64,000 nt of DNA from Chromobacterium alkanivorans (GCF_016937655.1 NZ_JAFHKL010000006.1:124001-188000); one strand, 5' to 3'; shown: positions 32,809 to 43,138, numbered from the stretch's first letter. The notes: a model not told the origin generated them from the letters alone. Translations and numbers: made by a program.

Positions 32809-33543
32809 ATGACAGATCGACCGCTGCGTAGACAGCCGCTGTACAGCCAGATCAAGCAGCAGTTGCTGCGCCGGATCGGCGATGGCGAGTGGCAGGAGAA
32901 CGATGCCTTGCCCAGCGAATGGGACTTGGCGGACGAACTGGGCGCCAGCCAGGGCACGGTGCGCAAGGCCTTGGGCGAACTGGTGGCGGACGGTCTTTTG
33001 TACCGAGCGCAGGGCAGGGGCACTTTCGTGGCGCCGGCGCCCAGCGAGTGGGGCGAGGGCCTGCTGCTGACGCCCGGGCTGTTCAACGAGCAGCCGGACG
33101 ATCTGGCGCGGGAGTTCCTCGGCATTTCGCGCGGCAACGCCAGCGACGACATGGCCGCGGCATTGCAATTGCGGCGCGCTGCGCCTTTATTGAGAGTTCG
33201 GCAGCTGTGGCGCTGGCACGGCATTCCGGTGGCGGTGGACGAGGCCTTCCTGCCGGCCGACGAATTCGAAGGACTGGACGCGCGCTGGCTGCGCGGCTCG
33301 TCCGGGGTGTACCAGGCGCTGCAGCAGCGTTTCGGCATCCGTTTGAAAGTATTGTGCGAGCAGTTCCGCGCGCTGATGTTGCCGCGCGAGGAAAGCGCGC
33401 TGCTCGGCGTCACCGGCATGGTGGCCGAGGCGCCGGCCTTGAGCCTGATCCGGATTTCCGGCTCGATGGAAGGGGTGCCGCTGGAGTGGCGGCAGCGTTA
33501 CTGTCTGACGCACAATTGGGCTTACACCGCCCGCCGGGCTTGA
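32809..33543 (+). CDS. GntR/HutC-family transcription regulator
   Basis: This 244-residue regulator has an N-terminal winged-helix domain: [40 protein letters not shown] and [20 protein letters not shown] are the family's HTH and wing. The C-terminal half resembles the UTRA effector-binding domain of the HutC group ([20 protein letters not shown], then a late strand-rich part). The start at ATG 32809 is chosen over an upstream TTG. Divergent orientation from mdh and position before the sdh operon suggest control of TCA-cycle genes by a small-molecule signal, not identified here. Confidence 0.88.
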   Translation: MTDRPLRRQPLYSQIKQQLLRRIGDGEWQENDALPSEWDLADELGASQGTVRKALGELVADGLLYRAQGRGTFVAPAPSEWGEGLLLTPGLFNEQPDDLAREFLGISRGNASDDMAAALQLRRAAPLLRVRQLWRWHGIPVAVDEAFLPADEFEGLDARWLRGSSGVYQALQQRFGIRLKVLCEQFRALMLPREESALLGVTGMVAEAPALSLIRISGSMEGVPLEWRQRYCLTHNWAYTARRA

Positions 33544-33613
33544 CGCGGCGGGCTTTTGACGTGACGTGGACGGCTGGGCCGGCGGCGAAAAACGGGCCGC
33601 GGCCAGCCAGTTT

Positions 33614-33622
33614 TGCTAGAAT
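33614..33622 (+). promoter_or_regulatory. Candidate sdh promoter, extended -10
   Basis: TGCTAGAAT (33614-33622) fits an extended -10 element (TGnTAnAAT type) about 155 bases upstream of sdhC. No convincing -35 is seen. The leader from here to 33778 contains a GC-rich inverted repeat near 33710-33740 whose role is unknown. Confidence 0.4.
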
Positions 33623-33778
33623 CCCCGGGTCATATTGCACCGCGATATTCCTGGTGCGGCATGAGCGGTAATGACGGGCATCCAGCCATAACAACAACGG
33701 AGCCCTTCAGGCGGGCGGCCTCTAAGCGGGCCGTCTGTTGTGTAACCTCTTGGTTCTAAAAACATCCAAGGAAGCCAT

Positions 33779-34153
33779 ATGCAGAAGCAACGACCAAAGC
33801 ACCTGGATCTGGCCAAGATCAGACTGCCGATTCCCGGCATCGTCTCGATCTTGCACCGGATCAGCGGTGTTGCGCTGTTCTTTTCTCTCCCACTGTTGAT
33901 TTACCTGTTGCACGGTTCGCTGAGCTCGGCCGAATCGTTCGAAACCTACCGCGCCGTGGTGGGCAACCCGCTGATGAAGCTGGTGTTGCTCGGCCTGTTG
34001 TGGGCGTACATGCACCACTTCTGTGCCGGTATCCGTTTCCTCTTCCTCGATATTCATAAAGGTCTCGAACTGCAGACCGCCCGCGCCACCGCCAAGACCG
34101 TCGTGGCCGTCAGCCTGGCGCTGACCGTGGTTCTGGGAGTTGCTCTATGGTAA
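33779..34153 (+). CDS. sdhC: Succinate dehydrogenase cytochrome b556 subunit
   Basis: This 124-residue membrane anchor has three hydrophobic segments. It includes the SILHRISGVALFF motif near the N-terminus, where Ser/Arg residues of this family contact quinone, and YMHHFCAGIRFLF, whose His is a candidate axial heme b ligand. It anchors SdhAB in the inner membrane and forms the ubiquinone site with SdhD. Its 3' end overlaps sdhD by seven bases. Confidence 0.96.
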   Translation: MQKQRPKHLDLAKIRLPIPGIVSILHRISGVALFFSLPLLIYLLHGSLSSAESFETYRAVVGNPLMKLVLLGLLWAYMHHFCAGIRFLFLDIHKGLELQTARATAKTVVAVSLALTVVLGVALW

Positions 34154-34491
34154 ATCGCAATGTCGTCGGCGCCGGCTATGGCCTGCGCGATTGGATCATG
34201 CAGCGCGTCACCGCGGTGATCATGTTGATCTACACCGTGGCTTTGGCTTTGTTCCTGTTGACCATGCCGTCCGGCTACGAAGGCTGGAAGGCGTTCTTCG
34301 GCCAGTTCTGGGTGCAGTTGCTGACCCAGGTGAGCCTGATCGCCCTGTTCCTGCACGTATGGGTGGGCATCCGCGATCTGTGGATGGACTATGTGAAGCC
34401 GGCGGGCGTTCGCCTGGCGCTGCACGTGTTCACCATCGTCTGGCTGGTTTCCTGTTTTATCTATTCCGTTAAAGTGGTCTGGGGGCTGTAA
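34147..34491 (+). CDS. sdhD: Succinate dehydrogenase membrane anchor subunit
   Basis: This is a 114-residue protein with three transmembrane helices. MLIYTVALALFLLTMP is the first, LHVWVGIRDLWMDYVK the central segment with the likely heme-ligating His and quinone-site residues, and VFTIVWLVSCFIYSVKVVW the last. With SdhC it forms the heme- and quinone-binding anchor. The stop TAA shares its last base with the ATG of sdhA. Confidence 0.95.
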   Translation: MVNRNVVGAGYGLRDWIMQRVTAVIMLIYTVALALFLLTMPSGYEGWKAFFGQFWVQLLTQVSLIALFLHVWVGIRDLWMDYVKPAGVRLALHVFTIVWLVSCFIYSVKVVWGL

Positions 34492-36263
34492 TGGGTATTC
34501 CTGTTCGTCATTTCGACGCCGTTATCGTTGGGGCAGGCGGAGCAGGCATGCGCGCGGCCTTGCAATTGTCCGAGGCCGGCCTGAAGACAGCGGTGCTGTC
34601 CAAGGTATTCCCGACCCGCTCCCACACCGTTGCCGCCCAGGGCGGCGTGTCCGCTTCTCTCGGCAACTCCGAGGAAGATCATTGGCACTGGCATATGTAC
34701 GACACCGTCAAGGGGTCGGACTGGCTGGGCGACCAGGACGCCATCGAATTCATGTGCCGCGAAGCGCCCAAGGTGGTGGTGGAGCTGGAGCACTTCGGCA
34801 TGCCGTTCGACCGCAACGCCGACGGCTCCATCTACCAGCGCCCGTTCGGCGGCCATATGTCGAATTTCGGCGAGAAGCCGGTGCGCCGCGCCTGCGCCGC
34901 CGCCGACCGCACCGGCCACGCGATGCTGCACGCGCTGTACCAGCGCAATGTGCGCGCCAACACCCATTTCTTCGTTGAATGGATGGCGCTGGACCTGATC
35001 CGCGACGCCGACGGCAATGTCCAGGGCGTGATCGCCATGGAAATGGAAACCTCGGAAATCGTCGTGTTCCAGGCCAAGGCCACCTTGTTCGCCACCGGCG
35101 GCGCCGGCCGCATCTTCTCCTCGTCGACCAATGCCTTCATCAATACCGGCGACGGCCTGGGCATGGCCGCCCGCGCCGGCATCCCGCTGGAAGACATGGA
35201 GTTCTGGCAGTTCCACCCGACCGGCGTGGCCGGCGCCGGCGTGCTGATCACCGAGGGCGTGCGCGGCGAAGGCGGCATTCTGCGCAATGCGCAGGGCGAG
35301 CGCTTCATGGAACGCTACGCGCCCAACGCCAAGGACCTGGCGTCCCGCGACGTGGTGTCGCGCGCGATGGTGACCGAGATCAACGAAGGCCGCGGCTGCG
35401 GTCCGAACAAGGATCACGTGCTGCTGGACATCACCCACCTGGATCCGGAAGTGATCATGTCCAAGCTGCCGGGCATCCGCGAGATTTCGATCAAGTTCGC
35501 CGGCGTGGACCCGATCAAGGCGCCGATCCCGGTGGTGCCGACTTGCCATTACCAGATGGGCGGCATTCCCACCAACTATCACGGCGAAGTGGTGGTGCAC
35601 GGCGAAAAAGTGCAGGGCTTCTACGCGGCGGGCGAATGCGCGTGCGCGTCGGTGCACGGCGCCAACCGCCTGGGCACCAACTCGCTGCTGGACTTGCTGG
35701 TGTTCGGCAAGAGCTCGGCCAACTCCATGATCGAGTTCATCATGCAGCAGCCGGAAGATCTGCCGGAACTGGCGCAGGCCGACGTCGAGCGCTCGCTGGC
35801 CCGCGTCGAGCGTCTGAACTCCCAGACCGGCGGCGTGCAGGTCAACGACGCGCGCGAGGCGATGCAGCGCACCATGCAGGCGCACTGCGGCGTGTTCCGC
35901 TTCAAGGACATGCTGGCCGAAGGCGTGGAGAAGATTCTGGAAGTGGAGAAACTGGTGCAGCGCACCGAGATCTCGGACAAGTCCAATGTCTTCAACACCG
36001 CCCGCATCGAAGCGCTGGAGCTGGAAAACCTGATCGAAGTGGCCAAGGCCACCATGATCTCGGCCAACGCCCGCACCGAATCGCGCGGCGCCCATGTGCG
36101 CGACGACGCCAAGGACACCGAGGAAACCCCGAACGGCCGCGACGACAAGAACTGGCTGAAGCACACGCTGTGGTATCGCGAAGCCAACCGTCTGGACTAC
36201 AAGCCGGTCAACCTGAAGCCGCTGTCGGTCGACACGATCGCGCTGAAGACCCGCTCCTACTAA
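34491..36263 (+). CDS. sdhA: Succinate dehydrogenase flavoprotein subunit
   Basis: This 590-residue catalytic subunit oxidises succinate to fumarate. It has the N-terminal dinucleotide fold VIVGAGGAGMRAALQL, and His45 in RSHTVAAQGG is the covalent FAD attachment site. Substrate-site motifs include WQFHPTGVAGAGVLITEGVR and a C-terminal HGANRLGTNSLLDLLVFG. The final 100 residues form the helical capping and C-terminal domain. It is translated as part of the sdhCDAB operon. Confidence 0.98.
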   Translation: MGIPVRHFDAVIVGAGGAGMRAALQLSEAGLKTAVLSKVFPTRSHTVAAQGGVSASLGNSEEDHWHWHMYDTVKGSDWLGDQDAIEFMCREAPKVVVELEHFGMPFDRNADGSIYQRPFGGHMSNFGEKPVRRACAAADRTGHAMLHALYQRNVRANTHFFVEWMALDLIRDADGNVQGVIAMEMETSEIVVFQAKATLFATGGAGRIFSSSTNAFINTGDGLGMAARAGIPLEDMEFWQFHPTGVAGAGVLITEGVRGEGGILRNAQGERFMERYAPNAKDLASRDVVSRAMVTEINEGRGCGPNKDHVLLDITHLDPEVIMSKLPGIREISIKFAGVDPIKAPIPVVPTCHYQMGGIPTNYHGEVVVHGEKVQGFYAAGECACASVHGANRLGTNSLLDLLVFGKSSANSMIEFIMQQPEDLPELAQADVERSLARVERLNSQTGGVQVNDAREAMQRTMQAHCGVFRFKDMLAEGVEKILEVEKLVQRTEISDKSNVFNTARIEALELENLIEVAKATMISANARTESRGAHVRDDAKDTEETPNGRDDKNWLKHTLWYREANRLDYKPVNLKPLSVDTIALKTRSY

Positions 36264-36276
36264 GGGTTCCATCAAG

Positions 36277-36987
36277 ATGACTACCGAAACCGTCAAATTC
36301 CGCATCTACCGCTACAATCCGGAAACCGATGCCAAGCCGTACATGCAGGACATCAGCGTGGAGATGAGTTCCACCGAGCACAAGCTCTTGGACGCGCTGG
36401 TCAAGCTGAAGGTGAAGGACGACACGCTGAGCTTCCGCCGCTCCTGTCGCGAAGGCGTGTGCGGCTCCGACGCCATGAACATAAACGGCAAGAACGGCCT
36501 GGCCTGCCTGACCGACTTCCGCGACCTGAAACAGCCGATCGAGCTGCGTCCGCTGCCGGGTCTGCCGGTGATCCGCGATCTGATCGTGGACATGACCCAG
36601 TTCTTCAAGCAGTACCACTCGATCAAGCCTTACGTGATCAACGACACGCCGCCGCCGGAACGCGAGCGCAAGCAGTCGCCGGAAGACCGCAAGGAACTGG
36701 ACGGCCTGTACGAGTGCATTCTGTGCGCGTGCTGCTCGACGTCCTGCCCGTCCTTCTGGTGGAACCCGGACAAGTTCGTCGGTCCGGCCGGCCTGTTGGC
36801 CGCCTACCGCTTCATCGCGGACACCCGCGACGAAGCGACCAAGGAGCGTCTGGACAACCTGGAAGACCCGTACCGCCTGTTCCGTTGCCACACCATCATG
36901 AACTGCGTGGACGTGTGTCCCAAGGGCCTGAACCCGACCAAGGCGATCGGCAAGATCAAGGACCTGATGGTCAAGCGTGCAGTATGA
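36277..36987 (+). CDS. sdhB: Succinate dehydrogenase iron-sulfur subunit
   Basis: This 236-residue subunit transfers electrons from FAD to ubiquinone through three clusters. The [2Fe-2S] site is C57REGVC62GSD65...C77, with Asp in the third position as in E. coli. The [4Fe-4S]/[3Fe-4S] region has CILCACCSTSCPS and CHTIMNCVDVCPKGLNP. It lies 13 bases after sdhA and its stop overlaps the sdhE start. Confidence 0.98.
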   Translation: MTTETVKFRIYRYNPETDAKPYMQDISVEMSSTEHKLLDALVKLKVKDDTLSFRRSCREGVCGSDAMNINGKNGLACLTDFRDLKQPIELRPLPGLPVIRDLIVDMTQFFKQYHSIKPYVINDTPPPERERKQSPEDRKELDGLYECILCACCSTSCPSFWWNPDKFVGPAGLLAAYRFIADTRDEATKERLDNLEDPYRLFRCHTIMNCVDVCPKGLNPTKAIGKIKDLMVKRAV

Positions 36988-37232
36988 CCGCCTACGATCC
37001 GATTGAACTCAAGCGGATCCGTTGGCGGTCTCGGCGGGGGCTGCTGGAGCTGGATCTGGTGCTGGAGAAGTTCTTCGCCGGCCCCTTCGACCAGCTGGCC
37101 CCGGCCGAGATAGAAGCTTATAGGCGGTTGCTGGATTTGCCCGATACCGATTTTCTGGACGTCGTCAGCGGCAAGGCCGACCTGGACGATCCGGAAGAGA
37201 TGGCCATCGTGGCGATTCTCAGGTCGCTCTGA
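36984..37232 (+). CDS. sdhE: FAD assembly factor SdhE
   Basis: This is an 82-residue protein of the SdhE/SDHAF2 family. It carries the conserved RGLLELD segment (Arg18-Gly19 to Asp24) needed to promote covalent flavinylation of SdhA, and a typical acidic C-terminal helix region ([15 protein letters not shown]). It starts within the sdhB stop (ATGA), so it is produced together with the enzyme it matures. Confidence 0.93.
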   Translation: MTAYDPIELKRIRWRSRRGLLELDLVLEKFFAGPFDQLAPAEIEAYRRLLDLPDTDFLDVVSGKADLDDPEEMAIVAILRSL

Positions 37233-37285
37233 CGGCTATGCATCACCCCAATTACAACGACCATAAACCGACTGGGAGTATTGCT

Positions 37286-38578
37286 GTGGAAACTAATCGC
37301 AAAGTAACGCTCACCTACAACGAGGGTAAGGAAACTCTGGATCTGCCGGTCCAGAGCGGCACTTTGGGGCCGGATGTCGTCGACATCCGCACCTTCTCCA
37401 AAACCGGCATGTTCACGTTTGACCCGGGCTTCCTGGCCACCGCCAGTTGCGAGTCCGGCATCACCTTCATCGACGGCGACCTGGGCCAGCTCTACTACCG
37501 CGGCTACCCGATCGAACAGCTCGCCGAGAAGAGCGATTACCTGGAAGTCTGCTATCTGCTGCTGAACGGCGAACTGCCGACCGCGGCCCAGCGCAAGGAC
37601 TTCGAACGCGGCATCATGCGCCACAACATGCTGCACGATCAGCTGATGAGCCTGTTCAAGGGCTTCCGTCGCGACGCGCATCCGATGGCGGTGATGGTGG
37701 GCGTGGTGGGCGCGCTGTCCGCCTTCTATCACGACTCGCTGGACATCTCCAATCCGGAGCATCGCCGCATTTCCGCGCACCGCCTGGTGGCCAAGCTGCC
37801 GACCATCGCCGCGCAAGCTTACCGCTACAACAAGGGCCTGCCGTTCTCCTACCCGAAAAACGGCCTGACCTACGCGGAAAACTTCCTGCACATGATGTTC
37901 TCCACCCCGTGCGAAGAGTACAAGGTGAACCCGGTGCTGGCGCGCGCGCTGGACCGCATCTTCACCCTGCACGCGGACCACGAGCAGAACGCCTCCACCT
38001 CCACCGTGCGTCTGGCCGGCTCCTCCGGCGCCAACCCCTTCGCATGTATCGCCGCCGGCATCGCCTGCCTGTGGGGCCCGTCCCACGGCGGCGCCAACGA
38101 AGCCGTGCTGAAGATGCTGGACGAAATCGGCAGCGTGGAGAACGTGGCCGACTTCATGCAGGGCGTGAAGGACAAGCGCTACAAGCTGATGGGCTTCGGC
38201 CACCGCGTGTACAAGAACATGGACCCGCGCGCCTCCATCATGAAGCAGACCTGCGACGAAGTGCTGAACGAGCTGGGCCTGCACAACGATCCCAAGTTCA
38301 AGCTGGCGATGGAACTGGAAAAGATCGCGCTGTCCGATCCGTACTTCATCGAGCGCAAGCTGTACCCGAACGTGGACTTCTACTCCGGCATCGTGCTGTC
38401 GGCCATCGGCATCCCGGTGTCGATGTTCACCCCGATCTTCGCGCTGGCCCGCACCGTGGGCTGGATCGCCCACTGGAGCGAAATGATTTCCGACCCGGCG
38501 ATGAAGATCGGCCGTCCGCGCCAGCTGTACACCGGCGCTCCCCGCCGCGATTTCATCCCGGTGGAGAAACGCAAGTAA
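37286..38578 (+). CDS. gltA: Citrate synthase
   Basis: It condenses acetyl-CoA and oxaloacetate into citrate. The 430-residue product matches type II (hexameric, NADH-sensitive) enzymes in length. Catalytic residues are visible: His267 in [11 protein letters not shown], His306 in [13 protein letters not shown] and Asp364 in NVDFYSG. GTG 37286 is preferred because GGGAG lies 10 bases before it and the protein then begins [14 protein letters not shown], as in relatives. An ATG at 37238 would add 16 residues without a clear ribosome site. The gap to sdhE is 53 bases, so cotranscription with sdh is likely. Confidence 0.95.
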   Translation: METNRKVTLTYNEGKETLDLPVQSGTLGPDVVDIRTFSKTGMFTFDPGFLATASCESGITFIDGDLGQLYYRGYPIEQLAEKSDYLEVCYLLLNGELPTAAQRKDFERGIMRHNMLHDQLMSLFKGFRRDAHPMAVMVGVVGALSAFYHDSLDISNPEHRRISAHRLVAKLPTIAAQAYRYNKGLPFSYPKNGLTYAENFLHMMFSTPCEEYKVNPVLARALDRIFTLHADHEQNASTSTVRLAGSSGANPFACIAAGIACLWGPSHGGANEAVLKMLDEIGSVENVADFMQGVKDKRYKLMGFGHRVYKNMDPRASIMKQTCDEVLNELGLHNDPKFKLAMELEKIALSDPYFIERKLYPNVDFYSGIVLSAIGIPVSMFTPIFALARTVGWIAHWSEMISDPAMKIGRPRQLYTGAPRRDFIPVEKRK

Positions 38579-38593
38579 GCAGGAACGAGGGTT

Positions 38594-38625
38594 GGCTGGA
38601 GCAGGGCTTCAGTCAGCCTTTTTTT
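38594..38625 (+). terminator. Terminator after gltA
   Basis: An imperfect stem formed by GGCTGGAG (38594-38601) and CTTCAGTCAGCC (38607-38618) is followed by seven T (38619-38625). It would end the sdh-gltA transcript and leave sucA with its own promoter in the 150 bases that follow. Confidence 0.6.
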
Positions 38626-38778
38626 CCGGCCCGACGGCGGGCCGGGCGGCAGGGTCAGAATGTTATGGGAAGCACAACAACAAGTTTTTCCGATAGCGTT
38701 TTCCCCATGCAGCAACAGGGAGTTCGCGCCAGAGCGTAGCTGGCCGGATTCCGAACAGAAACGACAAAGGGTAGCCCC

Positions 38779-41607
38779 ATGATGCAATCCATGTACAGCC
38801 ATTCTTACCTGTTCGGTGGGAATGCACCGTTCATCGAGGAGCTGTACGAACAGTACCTCGCTGACGCCAACTCCGTTCCGAACGAGTGGCGCGACTATTT
38901 CGACAAGCTGGCGCAAGCGCCGGGCGCTGCCGAACGCGATGTGCCGCACATGCCGATCCAGGAATCCTTCATTCAGCTGGCCAAGAAGCCGGCCGCCGGC
39001 CAGCGCGCCGGCAGCGGAGCGGACTGGGACACCATGCAGAAGCAGGTGGGGGTGCTGAAACTGATTTCCGCCTACCGCGTGCTGGGCAGCCGTCAGGCCA
39101 ATCTGGACCCGCTGAAGCGCATGGATCAGGAGCTGGTGCGCGAACTGGACCCGGCTACCCATGGTCTGACCGGCGCCGACATGGCGGTGCAATTCAACGC
39201 CGGCTCGCTGGTGGGCCCGCAGAAGATGCCGCTGTCCGACATCCTGGCGCGTTTGAAGCAGACCTACTGCGGCAATATCGGCGTCGAGTACATGCACATC
39301 ACCAAGTCGGATGAAAAGCATTGGGTGCAAAAGCGCTTCGAGGGCGACCTGTCCACGCCGCATTACGACGCGGCCAAGAAGCAGCGCATCCTGAAGCAGA
39401 TCACCGCGTCCGAGACGCTGGAACGTTATCTGCACACCAAATACGTCGGCCAGAAGCGCTTCTCGCTGGAAGGCGGCGAGTCGGCGATCGCCGCGCTGGA
39501 TCACCTGATCCAGAACGCCACCGGCCAGGGCGTGCAGGAACTGATCATCGGCATGGCCCACCGCGGCCGTCTGAACGTGCTGGTCAACACCCTGGGCAAG
39601 CTGCCGCGCGACCTGTTCGCCGAATTCGAAGGCAAGGCCGCCCAGCAAATGGCTTCCGGCGACGTGAAGTACCACATGGGCTTCTCGTCCGACATCCCGA
39701 CCGCCGACGGCCCGATGCACGTGTCGCTGGCGTTCAACCCCTCGCACCTGGAAATCGTCAACCCGGTGGTGGAAGGCTCGGTGCGCGCGCGCCAGGAACG
39801 CCGCAAGGACGCGGAACGCAAGACCGCGGTGCCGGTGTTGATCCACGGCGACTCCGCCTTTGGCGGCCTGGGCGTCAACCAGGGCACGTTCAACCTGTCG
39901 CAGACCCGCGGCTACGGCACCGGCGGCACCATCCACATCGTGATCAACAACCAGGTGGGCTTCACCACCTCGGACACTCGCGACATCCGCTCGACGATGT
40001 ATTGCACCGACGTGGCCAAGATGATCGAAGCGCCGATCTTCCACGTCAACGGCGATGATCCGGAAGCCGTCTGCTACGTGATGCAGGCCGCGCTGGACTA
40101 CCGGATGACCTTCAAGAAGGACGTGGTCATCGATCTGGTGTGCTATCGCAAACTGGGCCACAACGAGGGCGACGACCCGTTCCTGACCCAGCCGATGATG
40201 TACAAGAAGATCGCCAAGCACCAGGGCGTGCGCGCGATGTACGCCGAGCGTCTGGTGCAGGAAGGCGTGCTGAAGGCGGAAGAGGCCGACGCGCAGATCC
40301 AGGCCTACCGCGACGCGCTGGACAAGGGCGAGCATGTCGAGCAGACCGCGCTGACCAATTACAAGCGCGAGCACGCGCTGGACTTCAGCCAGTATCTGGG
40401 CACCCACTGGGCGCATCCGACCGACACCTCCTTGCCGCAGGCCGACATCCAGCGCCTGACCGACAAGTTCACTTCGCTGCCGGACGGCTTCAAGCTGCAC
40501 CCGACGGTGCAGAAGGTGCTGGCCGCGCGCAAGGCGATGGCCGCCGGCGAGCAGAACGCGGACTGGGGCATGGCCGAGACCCTGGCTTACGCCAGCCTGG
40601 TGACCAATGGCTTCGGCGTGCGCCTGTCCGGCGAGGACTCCGGCCGCGGCACCTTCTCCCACCGTCATTCGGTGTTGCACGACCAAAACCGCGAGAGCTG
40701 GGACCAGGGCAGCTATGTTCCGCTGCGCAATATGTCCGACAACCAGGCCGATTTCCTGGTGATCGACTCCATCCTGAACGAAGAAGCGGTGCTGGCCTAT
40801 GAATACGGCTATGCCTGTTCCGCTCCGGATCAGCTGGTGATCTGGGAAGCCCAGTTCGGCGACTTCGCCAACGGCGCCCAGGTGGCCATCGACCAGTTCA
40901 TTTCCTCCGGCGAGACCAAGTGGGGCCGTCTGTGCGGTCTGACCACCATCCTGCCGCACGGCTACGACGGCCAGGGCCCGGAACACTCGTCCGCGCGCCT
41001 GGAGCGTTGGCTGCAACTGTGCGCCGAGCACAATATGCAGGTGGTGATGCCGTCCGAAGCCTCGCAGATGTTCCACATGCTGCGTCGCCAGGTGCTGCGT
41101 CCGTACCGCAAGCCGCTGGTGATCTTCCTGTCCAAGCGCCTGCTGCGCTTCAAGGACTCGATGAGCCCGATCGAAGCGTTCACCAGCGGCGGCTTCCGCC
41201 CGGTGATCGGCGACTCGGTGGTGCAGGACGCCAAGAAGGTCAAGCGCGTGCTGCTGTGCGCCGGCCAGGTGTATTACGACCTTGCCGCCGCCCGCAAGGA
41301 GCGCGGCCTGGACGACGATATCGCCATCGTCCGCATCGAGCAGCTCTACCCGTTCCCGACCGAGCAGGTGGCCGCCGAGCTGGCGCGCTTCCCGCAGGCG
41401 CGCGAGGTGATGTGGGTGCAGGAAGAGCCGCGCAACCAGGGCGCTTGGTACCAGATCCGCCACCGCCTGGAAGGTTTGCTGGGCGCCAAGCAGTCGCTGT
41501 CCTTCGCCGGCCGTCCGTCGTCCGCTTCCCCGGCCGTAGGCTATATGAGCAAACACGTCGCCCAACTCAAGGCTTTCGTTGAAGAAGCCATGTCGGTCGC
41601 CAAATAA
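38779..41607 (+). CDS. sucA: 2-oxoglutarate dehydrogenase E1 component
   Basis: This thiamine-diphosphate-dependent enzyme decarboxylates 2-oxoglutarate and passes succinyl groups to the E2 lipoyl domain. It has 942 residues, the usual length. The N-terminus (FGGNAPFIEELYEQYLADAN) is the E2/E3-binding region. The core contains GMAHRGRLNVLVNTLGK, HGDSAFGGLGVNQGTFNLSQ (ThDP/Mg site area) and GHNEGDDPFLTQPMMYKKI, with the transketolase-type C-terminal part (SGEDSGRGTFSHRHSVLHDQ) also present. It is the first gene of the sucA-sucB-lpd operon. Confidence 0.97.
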   Translation: MMQSMYSHSYLFGGNAPFIEELYEQYLADANSVPNEWRDYFDKLAQAPGAAERDVPHMPIQESFIQLAKKPAAGQRAGSGADWDTMQKQVGVLKLISAYRVLGSRQANLDPLKRMDQELVRELDPATHGLTGADMAVQFNAGSLVGPQKMPLSDILARLKQTYCGNIGVEYMHITKSDEKHWVQKRFEGDLSTPHYDAAKKQRILKQITASETLERYLHTKYVGQKRFSLEGGESAIAALDHLIQNATGQGVQELIIGMAHRGRLNVLVNTLGKLPRDLFAEFEGKAAQQMASGDVKYHMGFSSDIPTADGPMHVSLAFNPSHLEIVNPVVEGSVRARQERRKDAERKTAVPVLIHGDSAFGGLGVNQGTFNLSQTRGYGTGGTIHIVINNQVGFTTSDTRDIRSTMYCTDVAKMIEAPIFHVNGDDPEAVCYVMQAALDYRMTFKKDVVIDLVCYRKLGHNEGDDPFLTQPMMYKKIAKHQGVRAMYAERLVQEGVLKAEEADAQIQAYRDALDKGEHVEQTALTNYKREHALDFSQYLGTHWAHPTDTSLPQADIQRLTDKFTSLPDGFKLHPTVQKVLAARKAMAAGEQNADWGMAETLAYASLVTNGFGVRLSGEDSGRGTFSHRHSVLHDQNRESWDQGSYVPLRNMSDNQADFLVIDSILNEEAVLAYEYGYACSAPDQLVIWEAQFGDFANGAQVAIDQFISSGETKWGRLCGLTTILPHGYDGQGPEHSSARLERWLQLCAEHNMQVVMPSEASQMFHMLRRQVLRPYRKPLVIFLSKRLLRFKDSMSPIEAFTSGGFRPVIGDSVVQDAKKVKRVLLCAGQVYYDLAAARKERGLDDDIAIVRIEQLYPFPTEQVAAELARFPQAREVMWVQEEPRNQGAWYQIRHRLEGLLGAKQSLSFAGRPSSASPAVGYMSKHVAQLKAFVEEAMSVAK

Positions 41608-41659
41608 CCACTGAATGAGTTCGAGGCAGCCGGAGGGCTGCCTCTACATGGAGAAGAAC

Positions 41660-42901
41660 ATGCTGATTGAAGTCACCGTCCCGCAACTGCCCGAGTCCGT
41701 ATCCGAAGCCACGCTGATGAGCTGGCACAAGAAGGTTGGCCAAGCCGTCAGCCGCGACGAGAACCTGATCGACCTGGAAACCGACAAGGTGGTGCTGGAA
41801 CTGCCGGCGCCCCAGGCAGGCGTGATCGTTGAAATCATCGTAGAGGACGGCGCCACCGTCGTGTCCGGCCAGCTGATCGCCAAGATCGACACCGCCGCCA
41901 AGGCCGGCGACGTGGCCCCGGCCGCCGCAGCCGCGCCGGCTCCGGCAGCCGCTCCGGCGCCCGCCGCCGCCCCGGCAGGCGCCGCCGCCATGCCGTCCGC
42001 CGCCAAGCTGGCCGCCGAAACCGGCGTGGACCTGTCCAAAGTGGCCGGTTCCGGCCGCGACGGCCGCGTGCTGAAGGAAGACGTGCAGGCCGCCAAGCAA
42101 GCCGCCCCGGCCCAGGCCGGTCCGGTGCTGGCTCCGGCCGCCGCCGGCGCCGCGCTGTCCGCCACCCCGGCCGCGGTCAATGTCGCCGCCATCCTGTCCG
42201 ACCGTCCGGAGCAGAGCGTGCCGATGTCCCGCCTGCGCCAGCGCGTGGCCGAGCGCCTGATCCTGTCGCAGCAGACCAACGCCATCCTCACCACCTTCAA
42301 TGAAGTGAACATGAAGCCGGTGATGGACCTGCGCGCCAAGTACAAGGACCGCTTCGAGAAAGAGCACGGCATCAAGCTGGGTTTCATGGGCTTCTTCGTC
42401 AAGGCCGTGGTCGCCGCGCTGAAGAAATACCCGATCGTCAACGCCTCGGTGGACGGCAACAACATCATCTACCACGGCTACTTCGACATCGGCGTGGCTG
42501 TGGGCAGCCCGCGCGGCCTGGTGGTGCCGGTGATCCGCAACGCCGACCAACTGAGCCTGGCCGACATCGAGAAGCAGATCTCCGAATTCGGCAAGCGCGC
42601 CCAGGAAGGCAAGCTGACCGTGGAAGAGCTGACCGGCGGCACCTACACCATCTCCAACGGCGGCACCTTCGGTTCGATGATGTCCACCCCCATCATCAAC
42701 CCGCCGCAGTCCGCGATCCTGGGCATGCACGCCACCAAGGAGCGCGCCGTGGTTGAGAACGGTCAAGTGGTGGTGCGTCCGATGATGTATCTTGCCCAGT
42801 CCTACGACCACCGCATCATCGACGGCCGCGAAGCCGTGCTGAGCCTGGTGGCGATCAAGGACGCGATTGAAGATCCGGCCCGCCTGATCCTCGACTTGTA
42901 A
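41660..42901 (+). CDS. sucB: Dihydrolipoamide succinyltransferase E2
   Basis: This 413-residue core protein of the 2-oxoglutarate dehydrogenase complex starts with a lipoyl domain (1-78), where Lys43 in ETDKVVLE is lipoylated. An Ala/Pro-rich flexible linker (about 85-115) follows, then the peripheral-subunit-binding domain ([20 protein letters not shown]) and a catalytic domain ending with [13 protein letters not shown] that carries the active His. ATG 41660 ([10 protein letters not shown]) has GGAGAAG upstream; earlier ATGs at 41615 and 41648 would add residues not seen in the family. Confidence 0.96.
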   Translation: MLIEVTVPQLPESVSEATLMSWHKKVGQAVSRDENLIDLETDKVVLELPAPQAGVIVEIIVEDGATVVSGQLIAKIDTAAKAGDVAPAAAAAPAPAAAPAPAAAPAGAAAMPSAAKLAAETGVDLSKVAGSGRDGRVLKEDVQAAKQAAPAQAGPVLAPAAAGAALSATPAAVNVAAILSDRPEQSVPMSRLRQRVAERLILSQQTNAILTTFNEVNMKPVMDLRAKYKDRFEKEHGIKLGFMGFFVKAVVAALKKYPIVNASVDGNNIIYHGYFDIGVAVGSPRGLVVPVIRNADQLSLADIEKQISEFGKRAQEGKLTVEELTGGTYTISNGGTFGSMMSTPIINPPQSAILGMHATKERAVVENGQVVVRPMMYLAQSYDHRIIDGREAVLSLVAIKDAIEDPARLILDL

Positions 42902-42955
42902 TCACCCGCGGCCGGGGGCGCGCTCCCGGCCTGTCTTGCGATGAATGGAGCTTGA

Positions 42956-43138
42956 ATGCAGTTGCCCGACTGGTTTTACGGAATCGCCGCCATCCTGGCC
43001 GGCGTGGCCATAGGCTGGCTGACCTGGAAAAAACGCCGAAACGGCGTTCGCGAAGACCTGTACAGCCTGATCGGCAAAAGCATTCTCTGTCTGTTCATGA
43101 TCGCATTCGGCATTCTGCTGCTGAAGGTCGGCAAGTAG
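42956..43138 (+). CDS. Small two-helix membrane protein in the odh operon
   Basis: This 60-residue protein lies between sucB and lpd (gaps of 54 and 49 bases) and starts at ATG 42956 behind GGAG. It has two transmembrane segments ([19 protein letters not shown] and [20 protein letters not shown]) separated by a basic loop ([10 protein letters not shown]). It is not a known part of the 2-oxoglutarate dehydrogenase complex. Co-transcription with the complex is likely from spacing. The function is unknown; membrane docking of the complex or stress-response roles are speculative. Confidence 0.7.
   Translation: MQLPDWFYGIAAILAGVAIGWLTWKKRRNGVREDLYSLIGKSILCLFMIAFGILLLKVGK

Noticed and set aside
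37238-37285. Upstream ATG as citrate synthase start
   Set aside because: GTG at 37286 has a GGGAG at proper spacing and gives the expected N-terminus; the ATG has no ribosome site. Kept only as an alternative.
38380-41565. Very long open frame (1061 codons) on the minus strand opposite sucA
   Set aside because: It is antisense to sucA, has no ribosome site and the composition is that of a complementary frame in GC-rich DNA. Similar long antisense frames occur opposite sdhA, lpd, sucC-sucD and the chemoreceptor gene.
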